Source: Candidatus Merdivicinus excrementipullorum (GTDB lineage Bacteria > Bacillota > Clostridia > Oscillospirales > Ruminococcaceae). Taken from it: a stretch of 64,000 nt of DNA. Below, in pieces: positions 16,409-25,794 of the stretch (position 1 is its first letter; each line of letters starts with the position of its first letter). The DNA is taken from the NCBI GenBank assembly GCA_018716725.1, contig DVJP01000076.1:1-64000 (forward strand), in the 5' to 3' direction. The translations under genes were made by a program, and so were the position numbers. The notes beneath the pieces were generated by a model, which was given only the letters and a program-made list of their open reading frames with translations, was not told the DNA's origin and made no database searches.

Positions 16409-17125
16409 TTATTCCTGAGGCTTGCCCGCAGTTTCGGCGGGCTGTTCCGGAGCCCTGCTCTCTTCCGCAGGATCTTCCTTCATCAAGTCCTCCTGGGAAT
16501 GTTCCAGCTGCTGATCCAAGTCCTGCAAGCTTCGCAGCACATCAACGGAGTATTTCCGAAAATTTTCCCCCGCCTGGGAAAGCTGCTGCCGGACGCCGGA
16601 CAGTTTTTCCGCAGCCTTTTTGGCCTCCCTGGCGGCGGTTTCCCGGATTAAGACCGCCCGGTCGTTGGCCTTGCCGATAATGTGGTCGGCAGTCTTCTTA
16701 GCTTCCAGCATCATCTCCCCGATTTCAAAGCTGGCCTTTTCGGAATTCTGCTGGTCTTCCAGCTCCTGGATGCGTTTTTTCATGGTGCGGTTGTTTTCTT
16801 CCAGGATTCCCCGTTTTACGGAAAGCTCGGAGTTCAGGGCTTTTAAAGACTGCATTTCCTTCTGCATTGCTTCCAAACGGGTTTTCCGTTCCTCATTTTC
16901 CCCGGAAACTGCCTCCAGCTGTTCCCGGCACTGGGTAAGCTGAGAAGAAGCCTCAGCATACTTCCCTTCCAGTTCCTGACGTGCCGCTTTTTCCCGGGCC
17001 AATTCTTTGCGGGTGTTTTCCAGTTCTTCTGTATTGCGGGCGTTCATTTCCTCAAAGCACCGGATTACATCGTCCCGGTCAAAGCCGCCGAACACTGCTT
17101 TTTTAAATTTATCCCCATATTCCAT
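16409..17125 (-). CDS. DivIVA-like coiled-coil protein
   Basis: A 238-residue protein. The first 30 residues, YGDKFKKAVFGGFDRDDVIRCFEEM, have the GFDRxDV core of the DivIVA N-terminal membrane/curvature-binding domain. Residues 30-195 are mostly heptad-like coiled coil rich in E, K, Q and A, and the C-terminus is acidic and proline-containing. ATG 17125 is preceded by AGGAGG at nine bases; the longer frame starts inside that site. A perfect promoter lies at 17221-17249. A role in cell division or cell-pole organisation is inferred from the domain. Confidence 0.78.
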   Translation of the reverse strand: MEYGDKFKKAVFGGFDRDDVIRCFEEMNARNTEELENTRKELAREKAARQELEGKYAEASSQLTQCREQLEAVSGENEERKTRLEAMQKEMQSLKALNSELSVKRGILEENNRTMKKRIQELEDQQNSEKASFEIGEMMLEAKKTADHIIGKANDRAVLIRETAAREAKKAAEKLSGVRQQLSQAGENFRKYSVDVLRSLQDLDQQLEHSQEDLMKEDPAEESRAPEQPAETAGKPQE

Positions 17126-17220
17126 CGCTGATTTCCTCCTGTCCATCCCAATTTTGTCTTTTTATATTGTAAAGTACATCTGCCTTACAGCAAAATTCGT
17201 CCATTTAGCTCCTTGAAGAT

Positions 17221-17249
17221 ATTATACCATTGAACCGTCTGGTTGGCAA
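17221..17249 (-). promoter_or_regulatory. Promoter of the DivIVA-like gene
   Basis: On the minus strand, TTGCCA (17244-17249), 17 bases, TATAAT (17221-17226). Confidence 0.7.
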
Positions 17250-17284
17250 GTGGATTTCATCCGTTTGCGCCGGAAACCGTCACG

Positions 17285-20200
17285 TTACCGCAAAGCAACG
17301 GCATCTTTTCCCAAAAGCCCGGAAAGCTCCTCCAAAAGCTCCTGCTTTCCGCTGACGCAGGGACGGCCCGGGGGATAATGGTATTTCTTATCTTCATCGA
17401 AATAAATCTTCACCGGCGTCTGGCCTGGGTAATCCGCCAGCAGGGTCAGCACCGCCGGAAGGCGGCGGTCGTTTTTGGAATTCATCCGCAAAAACAGGGT
17501 CCCGGCAGGCTGGGAATCCCGGAATGCTTCCAGGTCTATGAGCCGGTCAGCCAGCACCTTCGCCGGCTCCTCCTCCCGGAGGGAAATCCGGCCCTCCACC
17601 ACAAAGGGGGCGTCCTTCTGCAAAACCTGCTGGTAATCCCGGTAAACCGTGGGAAACAGCACCACCTCAATGGCGCCGCTGCGGTCCTCCAGATTTAAAA
17701 AGCACATCATCTGGCCGGACTTGGTGTTCATGGTTTTCTTCCCGGCGGCCATTCCCAAGAGCCGCACCTGCTGGCGGTCCTGGTACCGGCTTTCCTCCGC
17801 CGTAATAGCGGCGGCCTCATCCATTTTCCAGCGTTTGGCCAGCAGGCGGTACTCATCCAGGGGATGCCCAGTCAAATAAAAGCCCAGGGCCTCATACTCC
17901 TGGCGGAGCTTTTCTCCAATGGAGGATTCTCCGATCCGGGGGATAGAAAGCTCCGGTTCGGCGATTTCCGCCGCTGCAAACAGGTTCATTTGGCCCCCGG
18001 CATGGCTTCGGGCGTAACCTGCGGCGGAATCCATAGCCGCTTCATGAACTGCCAAAAGTTCTTTGCGGGCATAGCCAAAGCAATCAAAGGCGCCGCACCG
18101 GATGAGGTTTTTCAAGGCTTGTTTGTTCAAATCCTTTCCCGCCATCCGTTTGCAAAAGTCCAAAAGGCCCGTAAAGGGGCCGTTTTTCTTCCGTTCCGCC
18201 ACAATATTGTCAATAACGGAACGGCCCAATCCCTTGACTGCCAGCAATCCAAAGCGGATGCCTTCCCCTTCCATCCGGAAGGAACCGGTACTCCGGTTAA
18301 TGTGGGGCGGCAGGATTTCGATGCCAAGTTCCTTGCATTCCCCCAGATATTCGGTGAGCTTCCCCGTCCAGTCCAGAATGGAGGTGAGCAGGGCCGCCAT
18401 ATACTGCCGGGGGTAGTGGCATTTCAAATAGGCCGTCTGATAACTGACCACCGAATAAGCGGCGGCATGGGATTTATTGAAAGCGTATTCCGCGAAGGCG
18501 GCCATCTCGTCAAAAATATGGTTGGCCACATCTTCCGGCACCCCGTTGGCCACAGCGCCGACGCACTCAAAGGAGCCGTCCTCCCGTTTTTTGCCGTGGA
18601 TAAAGTTTTCCCGTTCCGCCTGCATCACGTCCACTTTTTTCTTGCCCATAGCCCGGCGCACCAAATCTGCCCGGCCGTAGGAGTAGCCTGCCAAAGACCG
18701 GCAGACCTGCATCACCTGCTCCTGGTAAAGCAGAACGCCGCAGGTTACCCGCAGAATCGGCTCCAAAAGGGGCGTTTCATAGCGGATCTGCTCCGGATGG
18801 AACCGGTTGCGGATATAAGTGTCAATGGAGGAGCTGGGGCCGGGACGGTAAAGGGAGGTGGCCGCCGTCAAATCCTCGATACAGTTTGGCTTCATGGCAA
18901 CCAGCATCCGCCGCATCCCCGCCGACTCAAACTGGAACACCCCTTCCGTTTCCCCCTTGGAAAACATGGCGAACACTGCCGGATCCTCCAGGGAAATTTT
19001 ATCTATGGAAAATTCCGGCTCTGTTTTGCGGACAGCGTGGACCGTGTGGTCAATGACCGAAAGGTTCCGAAGGCCCAAAAAGTCCATTTTTAACAGACCC
19101 AGTTCTTCCAAAGTGGTCATGGGAAACTGAGTCACGATAGATTCGTCACTTTTTGCCAAAGGGACGTACTCGTCCACCGGCTTGGCGGTAATGACAACGC
19201 CGGCGGCATGGGTGGAAGCGTGCCGGGGCATCCCTTCCACCTTTTTGGCCATATCCAGCAATTCTTTTACCTGAAGGTCGGTGTCATAGAGGGTTTTTAA
19301 AGATTTTTCCTCGGAAAGGGCCGCGTCCAGGGTAATTTTCAGCCGGTTTGGAATGAGCTTTGCCACCCGGTCCACAGCCTGGTAGCTCATTCCCAAAGCC
19401 CGGCCCACGTCCCGGACCGCCGCTTTGGCCGCCATGGTCCCGAAGGTGGTAATCTGGGCCACATGGTCAGCCCCATACCGGCGCACCACATAATCGATGA
19501 CCTCACCCCGTCGTTCATCGGAAAAGTCCACGTCGAAGTCCGGCATGCTCACCCGTTCCGGATTGAGGAACCGCTCAAAAATCAGCTGGTATTTAATGGG
19601 GTCCACACCGGTAATGCCCATGCAGTATGCCAAAAGGCTCCCGGCCCCGGAGCCCCGCCCCGGCCCCACCGGGATGTCCCGGCTTTTGGCGTAGCGGATA
19701 AAATCGTAGACGATCAGGTAATAATCCACATACCCCATCTTCTTGACCACGCTCATCTCGTAGTCAAACCGCTCCTGCAATTCCGGCGTGATCGTGCCGT
19801 ACCGTTTTTTCAATCCACGAGTGCAGAGGTCGGTAAAATATTCCTCGGAAGTCCGGCCGTCCGGGGTTTCAAAGTGTGGCAGCTGGGTTTTGCCGAAAGT
19901 AAATTCTACCTGACACCGGGCGGCAATGGCGGCGGTGTTGTCCAAAGCGTCCTCAAAGCCGGGAAGGGCCTTTTCCATTTCCTCCCGGCTTTTCAGGTAA
20001 AATTCCTCGGTGGGGAATTCCATGTCGTTTTGCTCGTCAACGGTGTGGTTGGTTTGGATGCACACCAGCACGTTCTGCATCCGGGCGTCCTCTTTTTTCA
20101 GGTAATGGCAGTCGTTGGTGGCGGCCAGGGGGATGCCCGTTTCCTTAGAAAGGCGGCGCAGCAAGGGCAGAATCCGCCGCTGTTCCTCAATGCCGTGATC

Positions 20201-20728
20201 CTGCACCTCAAGGAAGTAATTCCCTTCCCCGAAAATATCCCGGTAGCGCAGGGCCGTTTCCTTGGCCCCGGAAAAGTCCCCAGTGGACAGCTTCCGTGGG
20301 ATTTCCCCTGCCAGGCAGGCCGATAAAGCAATAAGCCCTTCATGGTATTTTTCCAGCAGCTCCAAATCCACCCGGGGCTTGCTGTAAAAGCCCTCGATAT
20401 ACCCGGCGGAAACCAGCTTAATAAGGTTTTGGTAGCCCTGCTGGTTTTCGCAGAGCAAAACCAGGTGGTAGGGCTTGTTGTCCACCTGGAACACCTTGTC
20501 GAACCGGGTCCGGGGGGCCACATAGACCTCGCAGCCGATAATGGGCTTTACCCCCTCTTTTTTGCAGGCCTTATAAAAATCCACCACGCCGTACATGCAG
20601 CCGTGGTCGGTAATGGCGCAGGCCTCCTGACCGGCTTCCTTGACCCGCTTGGGAAGCTCGGAAATCCGGCATGCCCCGTCTAACAGGCTGTATTCTGTGT
20701 GCAGATGCAGATGGACAAAGGGTTTCAT
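17285..20728 (-). CDS. dnaE: DNA polymerase III alpha subunit, DnaE type
   Basis: A 1147-residue replicative polymerase. The PHP domain starts at VHLHLHTEYSLLDGACRI. The palm region contains GPGRGSGAGSLLAYCMGITGVDPI and the catalytic aspartates PDFDVDFSDERR. The middle shows YQEQVMQVCRSLAGYSYGRADLVRRAMGKKK, followed by tandem HhH and an OB fold near 980-1060 (VRLLGMAAGKKTMNTKSGQMMCFLNLED). There is no inserted exonuclease, so it is DnaE rather than PolC. It is the last gene of a long minus-strand run from hprK. Length fits DnaE1/DnaE3. Confidence 0.96.
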   Translation of the reverse strand: MKPFVHLHLHTEYSLLDGACRISELPKRVKEAGQEACAITDHGCMYGVVDFYKACKKEGVKPIIGCEVYVAPRTRFDKVFQVDNKPYHLVLLCENQQGYQNLIKLVSAGYIEGFYSKPRVDLELLEKYHEGLIALSACLAGEIPRKLSTGDFSGAKETALRYRDIFGEGNYFLEVQDHGIEEQRRILPLLRRLSKETGIPLAATNDCHYLKKEDARMQNVLVCIQTNHTVDEQNDMEFPTEEFYLKSREEMEKALPGFEDALDNTAAIAARCQVEFTFGKTQLPHFETPDGRTSEEYFTDLCTRGLKKRYGTITPELQERFDYEMSVVKKMGYVDYYLIVYDFIRYAKSRDIPVGPGRGSGAGSLLAYCMGITGVDPIKYQLIFERFLNPERVSMPDFDVDFSDERRGEVIDYVVRRYGADHVAQITTFGTMAAKAAVRDVGRALGMSYQAVDRVAKLIPNRLKITLDAALSEEKSLKTLYDTDLQVKELLDMAKKVEGMPRHASTHAAGVVITAKPVDEYVPLAKSDESIVTQFPMTTLEELGLLKMDFLGLRNLSVIDHTVHAVRKTEPEFSIDKISLEDPAVFAMFSKGETEGVFQFESAGMRRMLVAMKPNCIEDLTAATSLYRPGPSSSIDTYIRNRFHPEQIRYETPLLEPILRVTCGVLLYQEQVMQVCRSLAGYSYGRADLVRRAMGKKKVDVMQAERENFIHGKKREDGSFECVGAVANGVPEDVANHIFDEMAAFAEYAFNKSHAAAYSVVSYQTAYLKCHYPRQYMAALLTSILDWTGKLTEYLGECKELGIEILPPHINRSTGSFRMEGEGIRFGLLAVKGLGRSVIDNIVAERKKNGPFTGLLDFCKRMAGKDLNKQALKNLIRCGAFDCFGYARKELLAVHEAAMDSAAGYARSHAGGQMNLFAAAEIAEPELSIPRIGESSIGEKLRQEYEALGFYLTGHPLDEYRLLAKRWKMDEAAAITAEESRYQDRQQVRLLGMAAGKKTMNTKSGQMMCFLNLEDRSGAIEVVLFPTVYRDYQQVLQKDAPFVVEGRISLREEEPAKVLADRLIDLEAFRDSQPAGTLFLRMNSKNDRRLPAVLTLLADYPGQTPVKIYFDEDKKYHYPPGRPCVSGKQELLEELSGLLGKDAVALR

Positions 20729-20743
20729 AGCTTCCCTCCTACT

Positions 20744-21313
20744 TCAACATTCCGTTTCTTTCGCAAATATACCTTGTGAATATGTCCACAAAATTCCCTG
20801 GGCGTCCTCAAAATAAAGAATTTTTAAATCCGGGCTGGCGCCGTATAGGAAGAATCCCCGTCCCAGTTTTTGAAAAGCTGTCCGCTCCTGCTCCGTGGTT
20901 TTTGTAAGCAGATGAAACGAGCGTTCACATCGCTCAATCCATCGCTTTTCATAATCCACGGCTGAAAGGATTCTTTGGGACAAATCGGCCACTGTGCAAA
21001 GGCTAAAGCGTTCACACCACCGGATATCCTCCCGGTACAAAGTTGGGCCGGGTTCCTTGATAATGATTTCGTCCTCATCGTACAATACGGGAAGTTCCAA
21101 AATTCCCATGGAAAATGCCGCAAAAGCCCGGGTGTGCCCGTCCGTTAAGGTATACCGGCCGTTTCCAAAATCGTGGACCGGCAGAGGCTGGCACCGCGCT
21201 ATAGTATCAGGCGAAAGCCATGTCCGGACCCGGGCAAGCTTTTCCTCGCTCAAATAAAGCTGGCTGATTCCCAGCTCCAAAACAGGCATCTGCCGGATCC
21301 CATCAAATCTCAT
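20744..21313 (-). CDS. ParB/sulfiredoxin-like domain protein of unknown function
   Basis: A 189-residue protein. FGNGRYTLTDGHTRAFAAFSMGILELPVLYDED near residue 55 resembles the ParB/Srx motif in which a D-G-x-x-R segment binds nucleotide. The preceding MPVLELGISQLYLSEEKL also fits a ParB N-terminal strand. The remaining half is helical and not recognisable. ATG 21313 overlaps the MFS stop by 11 bases and has GGGAGA upstream, so the two are coupled. Its role is unknown; DNA binding has not been shown. Confidence 0.65.
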   Translation of the reverse strand: MRFDGIRQMPVLELGISQLYLSEEKLARVRTWLSPDTIARCQPLPVHDFGNGRYTLTDGHTRAFAAFSMGILELPVLYDEDEIIIKEPGPTLYREDIRWCERFSLCTVADLSQRILSAVDYEKRWIERCERSFHLLTKTTEQERTAFQKLGRGFFLYGASPDLKILYFEDAQGILWTYSQGIFAKETEC

Positions 21314-22538
21314 GCTTTTTCTCCCGCCGCAGGATCCCTGTGACAAGAATGCCCAGAATCGGGAAAACCGCGGCAATCAAAAGCCCTGCTTTCATACCGA
21401 TCTGGTCGGCAGTCAAGCCCATATTGGCGGCCCAATTCACCAGGGATTCGTTTTCCATGGCCGTATCTACCACAATCCCCACCAGCTGAGGTCCAACAGA
21501 GCCGCCCAGATCGCCGCCTGCCGCCATCAGGGCGAAAACCGCCACTCCGGCCGTGGGAAATTTATCCGACGCCACCAGCAGGCTGCCCGGCCAGAGCATG
21601 GACACGCAAAAGCCCGTCAATCCGCAGGCAATCAGCCCCACAAGGGCAATATTGGAAAAAGCGGCGGTGAGATAGCAGACAGCCGCGCCGATTGTCCCGG
21701 CAAAAAGCACCCGTCGGATGTGCTTCCCATATTTGGCATATAGAGAACGTCCCAGTCCTAACATCACCGCGAACATGGCCACCCCGAAAATATCCCCGTA
21801 AACCTTGGGGATGTTTAGGGCTTTTTCCAGGTAGCTGGAACTCCACTGGGACATGGTGCATTCGCTGGCCCCGCCTAAGAAAATGCACAGAAAGCAGAGG
21901 ATTAAGGCGGGCTGGCGGATAAGCTTCACCACGCCGCCGCTTTTTTCCGGCGTCTGCATGGGAGGGACCGGCTGCTTGTGGTACAAAACCGCGCTGGCCG
22001 CCGGAATCAGCGTCCAGAGGATAGCCAGCCAGTGCCAGTTTTCCCCGCCGAACACCTTCAAGAAGAGGGTGCTGACAATGACCACCCCCACCACGCCCCA
22101 GGCGTAGATAGAGTGGAGCTTGCTCATTTCCCGTTCCGGGTTTTCCGCCGGGATGGCCGCAATGACGGGGCTGATAAGCACCTCTGCAAGCCCTCCGGAG
22201 GAGGCGAACACAACGCTCCCCAAAAACAGCCCAAAATACGCCGTTTCCGGGAAAAACAGCGGATATAATGCATAGATCAAAAGCCCGGCCGCAGTAATCA
22301 CAGGGATGGCCCGCACGGTCTTTTCGATGTTAAACTTATGAGAATAAAAAGAAAAAATCAGGTCGATGAACAGCTGAGTGCAAAAATTCACCAAAACCAG
22401 CGTTCCCAGCAGGGCGTAGGAAATCCCATACAGCTCCCGGAAGGAAACAAACAGCAGAGGCTGCAAAGAACCAACCACAGACATAGAAAGGTTGGTGGAA
22501 TAACAGGCGTATTTTAAGCGTCGGTAATCTGGCTGCAT
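21303..22538 (-). CDS. Major facilitator superfamily transporter
   Basis: A 411-residue MFS permease with 12 hydrophobic helices. Notable segments are LIFSFYSHKFNIEKTVRAIPVI and FGVAMFAVMLGLGRSLYAKYGKHIRRVLF, the loop between helices 8 and 9. The family resembles sugar/fucose-type MFS transporters (FucP/YfkF class), but substrate is not clear. ATG 22538 has GGGGG eight bases upstream; an in-frame GTG at 22553 is possible. It begins next to the thioesterase stop and overlaps the ParB-like gene. Confidence 0.85.
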   Translation of the reverse strand: MQPDYRRLKYACYSTNLSMSVVGSLQPLLFVSFRELYGISYALLGTLVLVNFCTQLFIDLIFSFYSHKFNIEKTVRAIPVITAAGLLIYALYPLFFPETAYFGLFLGSVVFASSGGLAEVLISPVIAAIPAENPEREMSKLHSIYAWGVVGVVIVSTLFLKVFGGENWHWLAILWTLIPAASAVLYHKQPVPPMQTPEKSGGVVKLIRQPALILCFLCIFLGGASECTMSQWSSSYLEKALNIPKVYGDIFGVAMFAVMLGLGRSLYAKYGKHIRRVLFAGTIGAAVCYLTAAFSNIALVGLIACGLTGFCVSMLWPGSLLVASDKFPTAGVAVFALMAAGGDLGGSVGPQLVGIVVDTAMENESLVNWAANMGLTADQIGMKAGLLIAAVFPILGILVTGILRREKKHEI

Positions 22539-22552
22539 GCGAAGTTCCCCCA

Positions 22553-22954
22553 CTATTTGGACTGCACTACGAAGCCTGTCCCCGTCACTTCCGCCACAGG
22601 GGCGCCCAGCTCGTCCCGAATAGAAACGGTGTAGTAACCGGTGCTGCGGCCCTGCTTGACCCGTTTGGCCTCGGCGATAAGGCGGCTGCCCTTGGCCGTA
22701 CCAAGGTAAGAAATCTGGCTGGTTAAGGTAACCACGCTTTTCTCCCCGCAGTTGGCCGCCACAGCGAAGGCGAAATCCGCCAGGGTAAAAATAGCCCCGC
22801 CCATGACGGCCCCTCTGGCGTTGCGGTGGATGTCCGAAAGTTCCATGGAGCAGCGGGCGAACCCGTCCTCCGCCTCATCAATAACCGCCCCGGCGGCTTT
22901 TGTCGCAAAAAGATCCCCGGAAAAATATTCCCGGATTTCATCCAGTGATTTCAT
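22553..22954 (-). CDS. PaaI family hotdog thioesterase
   Basis: A 133-residue hotdog-fold thioesterase. HRNARGAVMGGAIFTLADFAFAVAAN is the conserved PaaI helix with the catalytic H/N and D/E region, and VTLTSQISYLGTAKGSRLIAEAKRVKQGRSTGYYTVSI is the central strand set. It hydrolyses an acyl- or aryl-CoA; substrate unknown. ATG 22954 overlaps the whiA stop (ATGA), so translation is coupled. Confidence 0.88.
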   Translation of the reverse strand: MKSLDEIREYFSGDLFATKAAGAVIDEAEDGFARCSMELSDIHRNARGAVMGGAIFTLADFAFAVAANCGEKSVVTLTSQISYLGTAKGSRLIAEAKRVKQGRSTGYYTVSIRDELGAPVAEVTGTGFVVQSK

Positions 22955-23880
22955 CTTGACACATCCTTTTCTTCCGTATTGGCCCGCAGTTCCTGGGCAG
23001 CCTGCTGAATCCGTTTCAAACGGTGGTTGACCCCGGACCGGCTCAAAGGCGGGTTCAGCATAGCCGCCAGCTCCCGCAGAGAACATTCCGGGTTTTCCAG
23101 CCGCAGTTCCGCCAAAGGCCGCAGTTCCTCGTCTAAATAGGACAACCCGCGCCGTTCCTTAATATAAGCAATATCCGCCACCTGGCTCCGGGACGCGCTG
23201 ACGGTTTTGTCCAGGTTTGCCGTTTCGCAGTTGGTAGCCCGGTTCACCTTGTTGCGCATTCCCTTGACAATTTTAATGTCCATGAGCTTTAAAGTGGCCT
23301 TTGTGGCCCCGATCCAGGTGAGGAAATCCTCGATTTGCTCGCTTTCCTTCATGTACAAAATAAAATTCCCTTTGCGGCGGGAGATTTTCCACTGCATCCC
23401 GGCGCTTTTTCCCAGCAAAAAGGCCTCCTCCGCCAGATAGGCGCTGGGGGCGGCCAGTTCCAGGTGGTATTCCCTCTCCGGGTTAGTTACAGAGCCGTAG
23501 AGCAGGAAAAGCCCCCGAAAAAACGCCGCCTGGCAGCAGGGGTTTTCCAAAAGCGAAGGGTTAAGCCCCGGCAGCCGCAGCCCCAGACGCTGGGAAAGCA
23601 GCTCCCTTTGGCAGGCGTCCTCTATGAAAACGCTGTACCGCCCGGCGTCCCCGGATTCTTTGTGCAAATCGGTGCGGACAGTGACAAAAACGCCGGTTAA
23701 TTCTACGGCAAGCTGGGCAAAATATTCGGCAGTTTGCTTGGAGCCGGTGGTAAACACCTGCCCGTCGGCGGCAAAGCTGCGGCTGAACAGCAGCATCCCG
23801 TAAAGCCCGGCCCAGGCGCAGCATTTCCGCCGGATATCCAGCCGGCATAATTCCCGTTTGACTTCCTGGCTGAACGTCAT
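22951..23880 (-). CDS. whiA: Sporulation/cell division regulator WhiA
   Basis: A 309-residue WhiA protein. The start MTFSQEVKRELC is the family hallmark. The LAGLIDADG-like body (residues 20-190) includes CCQAAFFRGLFLLYGSVTNPEREYHLEL, and the C-terminal helix-turn-helix is LRELAAMLNPPLSRSGVNHRLKRI. WhiA links division and, in sporulating bacteria, development. It sits after rapZ as in many Firmicutes. ATG 23880 was preferred to the TTG three codons earlier. Confidence 0.95.
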   Translation of the reverse strand: MTFSQEVKRELCRLDIRRKCCAWAGLYGMLLFSRSFAADGQVFTTGSKQTAEYFAQLAVELTGVFVTVRTDLHKESGDAGRYSVFIEDACQRELLSQRLGLRLPGLNPSLLENPCCQAAFFRGLFLLYGSVTNPEREYHLELAAPSAYLAEEAFLLGKSAGMQWKISRRKGNFILYMKESEQIEDFLTWIGATKATLKLMDIKIVKGMRNKVNRATNCETANLDKTVSASRSQVADIAYIKERRGLSYLDEELRPLAELRLENPECSLRELAAMLNPPLSRSGVNHRLKRIQQAAQELRANTEEKDVSR

Positions 23881-23896
23881 CCTTCTCAAGCCCCTT

Positions 23897-24754
23897 CTAT
23901 TTGGCGATGTCCCGGTGCAGTACCCGGACGTTGTGGTTCTGGTCAGACAGATACTGGTAAAGCAGCTCCGCGAAGGTCACGCTGCGGTGCTTGCCGCCGG
24001 TACAGCCGACCCCGATCATCAGCTGGGTCTTCCCCTCCTTTTGATAAAGAGGGATCAGGAAGGAAATCAGGTCTTTCAATTTTTCCAGCAGTTTTCTGGA
24101 ATCCTCGGAATCCATAACATAATTCCGCACTTCCTCATCCAGCCCGGTTTTGGGCTTTAAGTCATCCACATAAAAGGGGTTGGGCAGGCACCGGACGTCG
24201 AATACCAGGTCGGCTTCCGCCGGAACCCCGTATTTAAACCCGAAGGACATGACGTTGACCAGCATGCTGTTGCGGATATTGTCTAAGAAAATATTGTTCA
24301 TCCGCTGTTTTAGCTCGTTGGCGGACAGGTGGGTGGTGTCGATGATGTAATCCGCCCGTTCCCTGGCCGGCTTCAGCAAAATCCGCTCGTTGCGGATGGC
24401 TTCCTCCAAACCGCCCTTCACCAGGTCCGCCAAGGGATGGCGGCGGCGGGTTTCCTTATACCGCCGGACCAGTTCTTGATTGGAGGCGTCCAGAAACAGG
24501 AGCTTATATTCCAAGCCTTTGTCTTTCAGCTCATCCAGCTGTTCAAAAAGCCCGTAAAACATGTCGCCGCCCCGCAGATCGGTGACAATGGCAATCCGGT
24601 TAATCTGGCTGTTCCCGGCCAGGCAGATTTCCGCTACCTTGGAAATCAGCTGGGGGGGCATATTGTCCACGCAGTAAAAGCCAATATCTTCCAAGGCGTC
24701 CACTGCCCGGGATTTTCCCGCGCCGGATAAGCCGGTTACAATCAAAAAGTCCAT
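23897..24754 (-). CDS. rapZ: RNase adapter protein RapZ
   Basis: A 285-residue P-loop protein. Walker A is GLSGAGKSRAV at residues 8-16; the motif GFYCVDNMPPQLI and the C-terminal MIGVGCTGGKHRSVTFAELL are the RapZ/YvcJ signatures. In E. coli RapZ directs RNase E to a small RNA controlling amino-sugar synthesis; in Firmicutes YvcJ binds nucleotides and its role is less clear. The murB-rapZ-whiA order is common in Firmicutes. Confidence 0.95.
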   Translation of the reverse strand: MDFLIVTGLSGAGKSRAVDALEDIGFYCVDNMPPQLISKVAEICLAGNSQINRIAIVTDLRGGDMFYGLFEQLDELKDKGLEYKLLFLDASNQELVRRYKETRRRHPLADLVKGGLEEAIRNERILLKPARERADYIIDTTHLSANELKQRMNNIFLDNIRNSMLVNVMSFGFKYGVPAEADLVFDVRCLPNPFYVDDLKPKTGLDEEVRNYVMDSEDSRKLLEKLKDLISFLIPLYQKEGKTQLMIGVGCTGGKHRSVTFAELLYQYLSDQNHNVRVLHRDIAK

Positions 24755-24775
24755 TTCCTTTTCCCTCCTGTCAAA

Positions 24776-25678
24776 TCAGCGGAGCAGCTGCACTTCCCGT
24801 TCCAGCGTAAAACCGGTCTGCTCCTTCACCACCCGCTGTACATGGGCAGCCAGCTCTAAAACCTCCCTGCAGGTGGCGTTTCCCGCGTTGATGAGAAAAC
24901 CGCTGTGTTTTTCACTGACCATGGCGTCCCCGATGCGGAAGCCTTTTAGGCCGCACTGCTCAATCAAAGCGGCGGCATAGGCCCCCTCCGGGCGCTTAAA
25001 GGTGCTTCCGGCGCTGGGATATTCCAAAGGCTGCTTGGCCTTCCGGCGGCCCAGCAGATCATCCATTTTTGCCTGGATTGCCGCAGGGTCGCCATTTTGC
25101 AGCTTCAGGGCCACTTTCGTGATGCAGTAATTTTTCCCGCTGTATACGCTGCGGCGGTAACGGTATTCCAGTTCTTCCCCGGAAAAGCGGCCGATTGTCC
25201 CGTTTTCATCCACATGCTCGCACCAGGCCACCACGTCTTTATATTCCCCGCCGTAGGCCCCGGCGTTCATGTACGCGCCGCCGCCTACGCTCCCGGGGAT
25301 CCCCCAGGAAAATTCCAGCCCGGTAAGGCCGTTTTCCAGCGCCGCCTGGCAGGCCTTGGCCATAGTTGCCCCAGCTTCGCAAATCAGGGTTTCCCCTTCC
25401 ACAGCAATCCGGGAAAAATCCTGCCCCAGCAGCAGGATCACGCCGTCAAAGCCCTGGTCTGCCGCCAAAAGGTTGGAGCCTTTCCCCATTACGAACAAAC
25501 GGCATTGTCCGTGCAGCAGGCGGATTGCCTTTGCAACTTCCTCCGTACTTTTTGGGAAAAGCATGACCGCCGCCGGGCCGCCGATGCGGAAGCTGGTATA
25601 GTGTTTCAGCGGCTCATTTTCCCGGTACTGGCAGCCGGACTGCCCGCAGAGCCTTAAAATATCCTCTCGGTTTTCCAT
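24776..25678 (-). CDS. murB: UDP-N-acetylenolpyruvoylglucosamine reductase
   Basis: A 300-residue type II MurB. FAD-binding segments are YTSFRIGGPAAVM, VMGKGSNLLAADQGFDGVILLL and GIPGSVGGGAYMNAGAYGGEYKDVV. The catalytic serine is in YPSAGSTFKRPEG. C-terminal VSEKHSGFLINAGNATCREVLEL is conserved. It reduces the enolpyruvyl product to UDP-MurNAc in peptidoglycan synthesis. It is separated from glcK by two strong hairpins. Confidence 0.96.
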   Translation of the reverse strand: MENREDILRLCGQSGCQYRENEPLKHYTSFRIGGPAAVMLFPKSTEEVAKAIRLLHGQCRLFVMGKGSNLLAADQGFDGVILLLGQDFSRIAVEGETLICEAGATMAKACQAALENGLTGLEFSWGIPGSVGGGAYMNAGAYGGEYKDVVAWCEHVDENGTIGRFSGEELEYRYRRSVYSGKNYCITKVALKLQNGDPAAIQAKMDDLLGRRKAKQPLEYPSAGSTFKRPEGAYAAALIEQCGLKGFRIGDAMVSEKHSGFLINAGNATCREVLELAAHVQRVVKEQTGFTLEREVQLLR

Positions 25679-25700
25679 ATGACCTCCAAAATCAGGGAAT

Positions 25701-25772
25701 CTTTCGCCCCAAATTACCCGGTATCCGGTAATCTTGGGCGAAAGGGCGGCCCGGCTGAACGCCAGGCCGCCG
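25701..25772 (-). other. Two tandem hairpins between glcK and murB
   Basis: A first hairpin (25746-25772 on the plus strand, GGCGGCC-x-GGC against GCC-x-GGCCGCC) and a second (25701-25744, CTTTCGCCC against GGGCGAAAG with inner ATTACC/GGTAAT) stand back to back. Neither has a T-run, so they may block exonucleases or mark an RNA processing point rather than terminate. Confidence 0.6.
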
Positions 25773-25794
25773 CTTCCGTCTTATCGTCAATTCC

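Noticed and set aside
17864..19093. 409-codon plus-strand frame inside dnaE
   Set aside because: Antisense to a strongly conserved gene with no start signal; a shadow.
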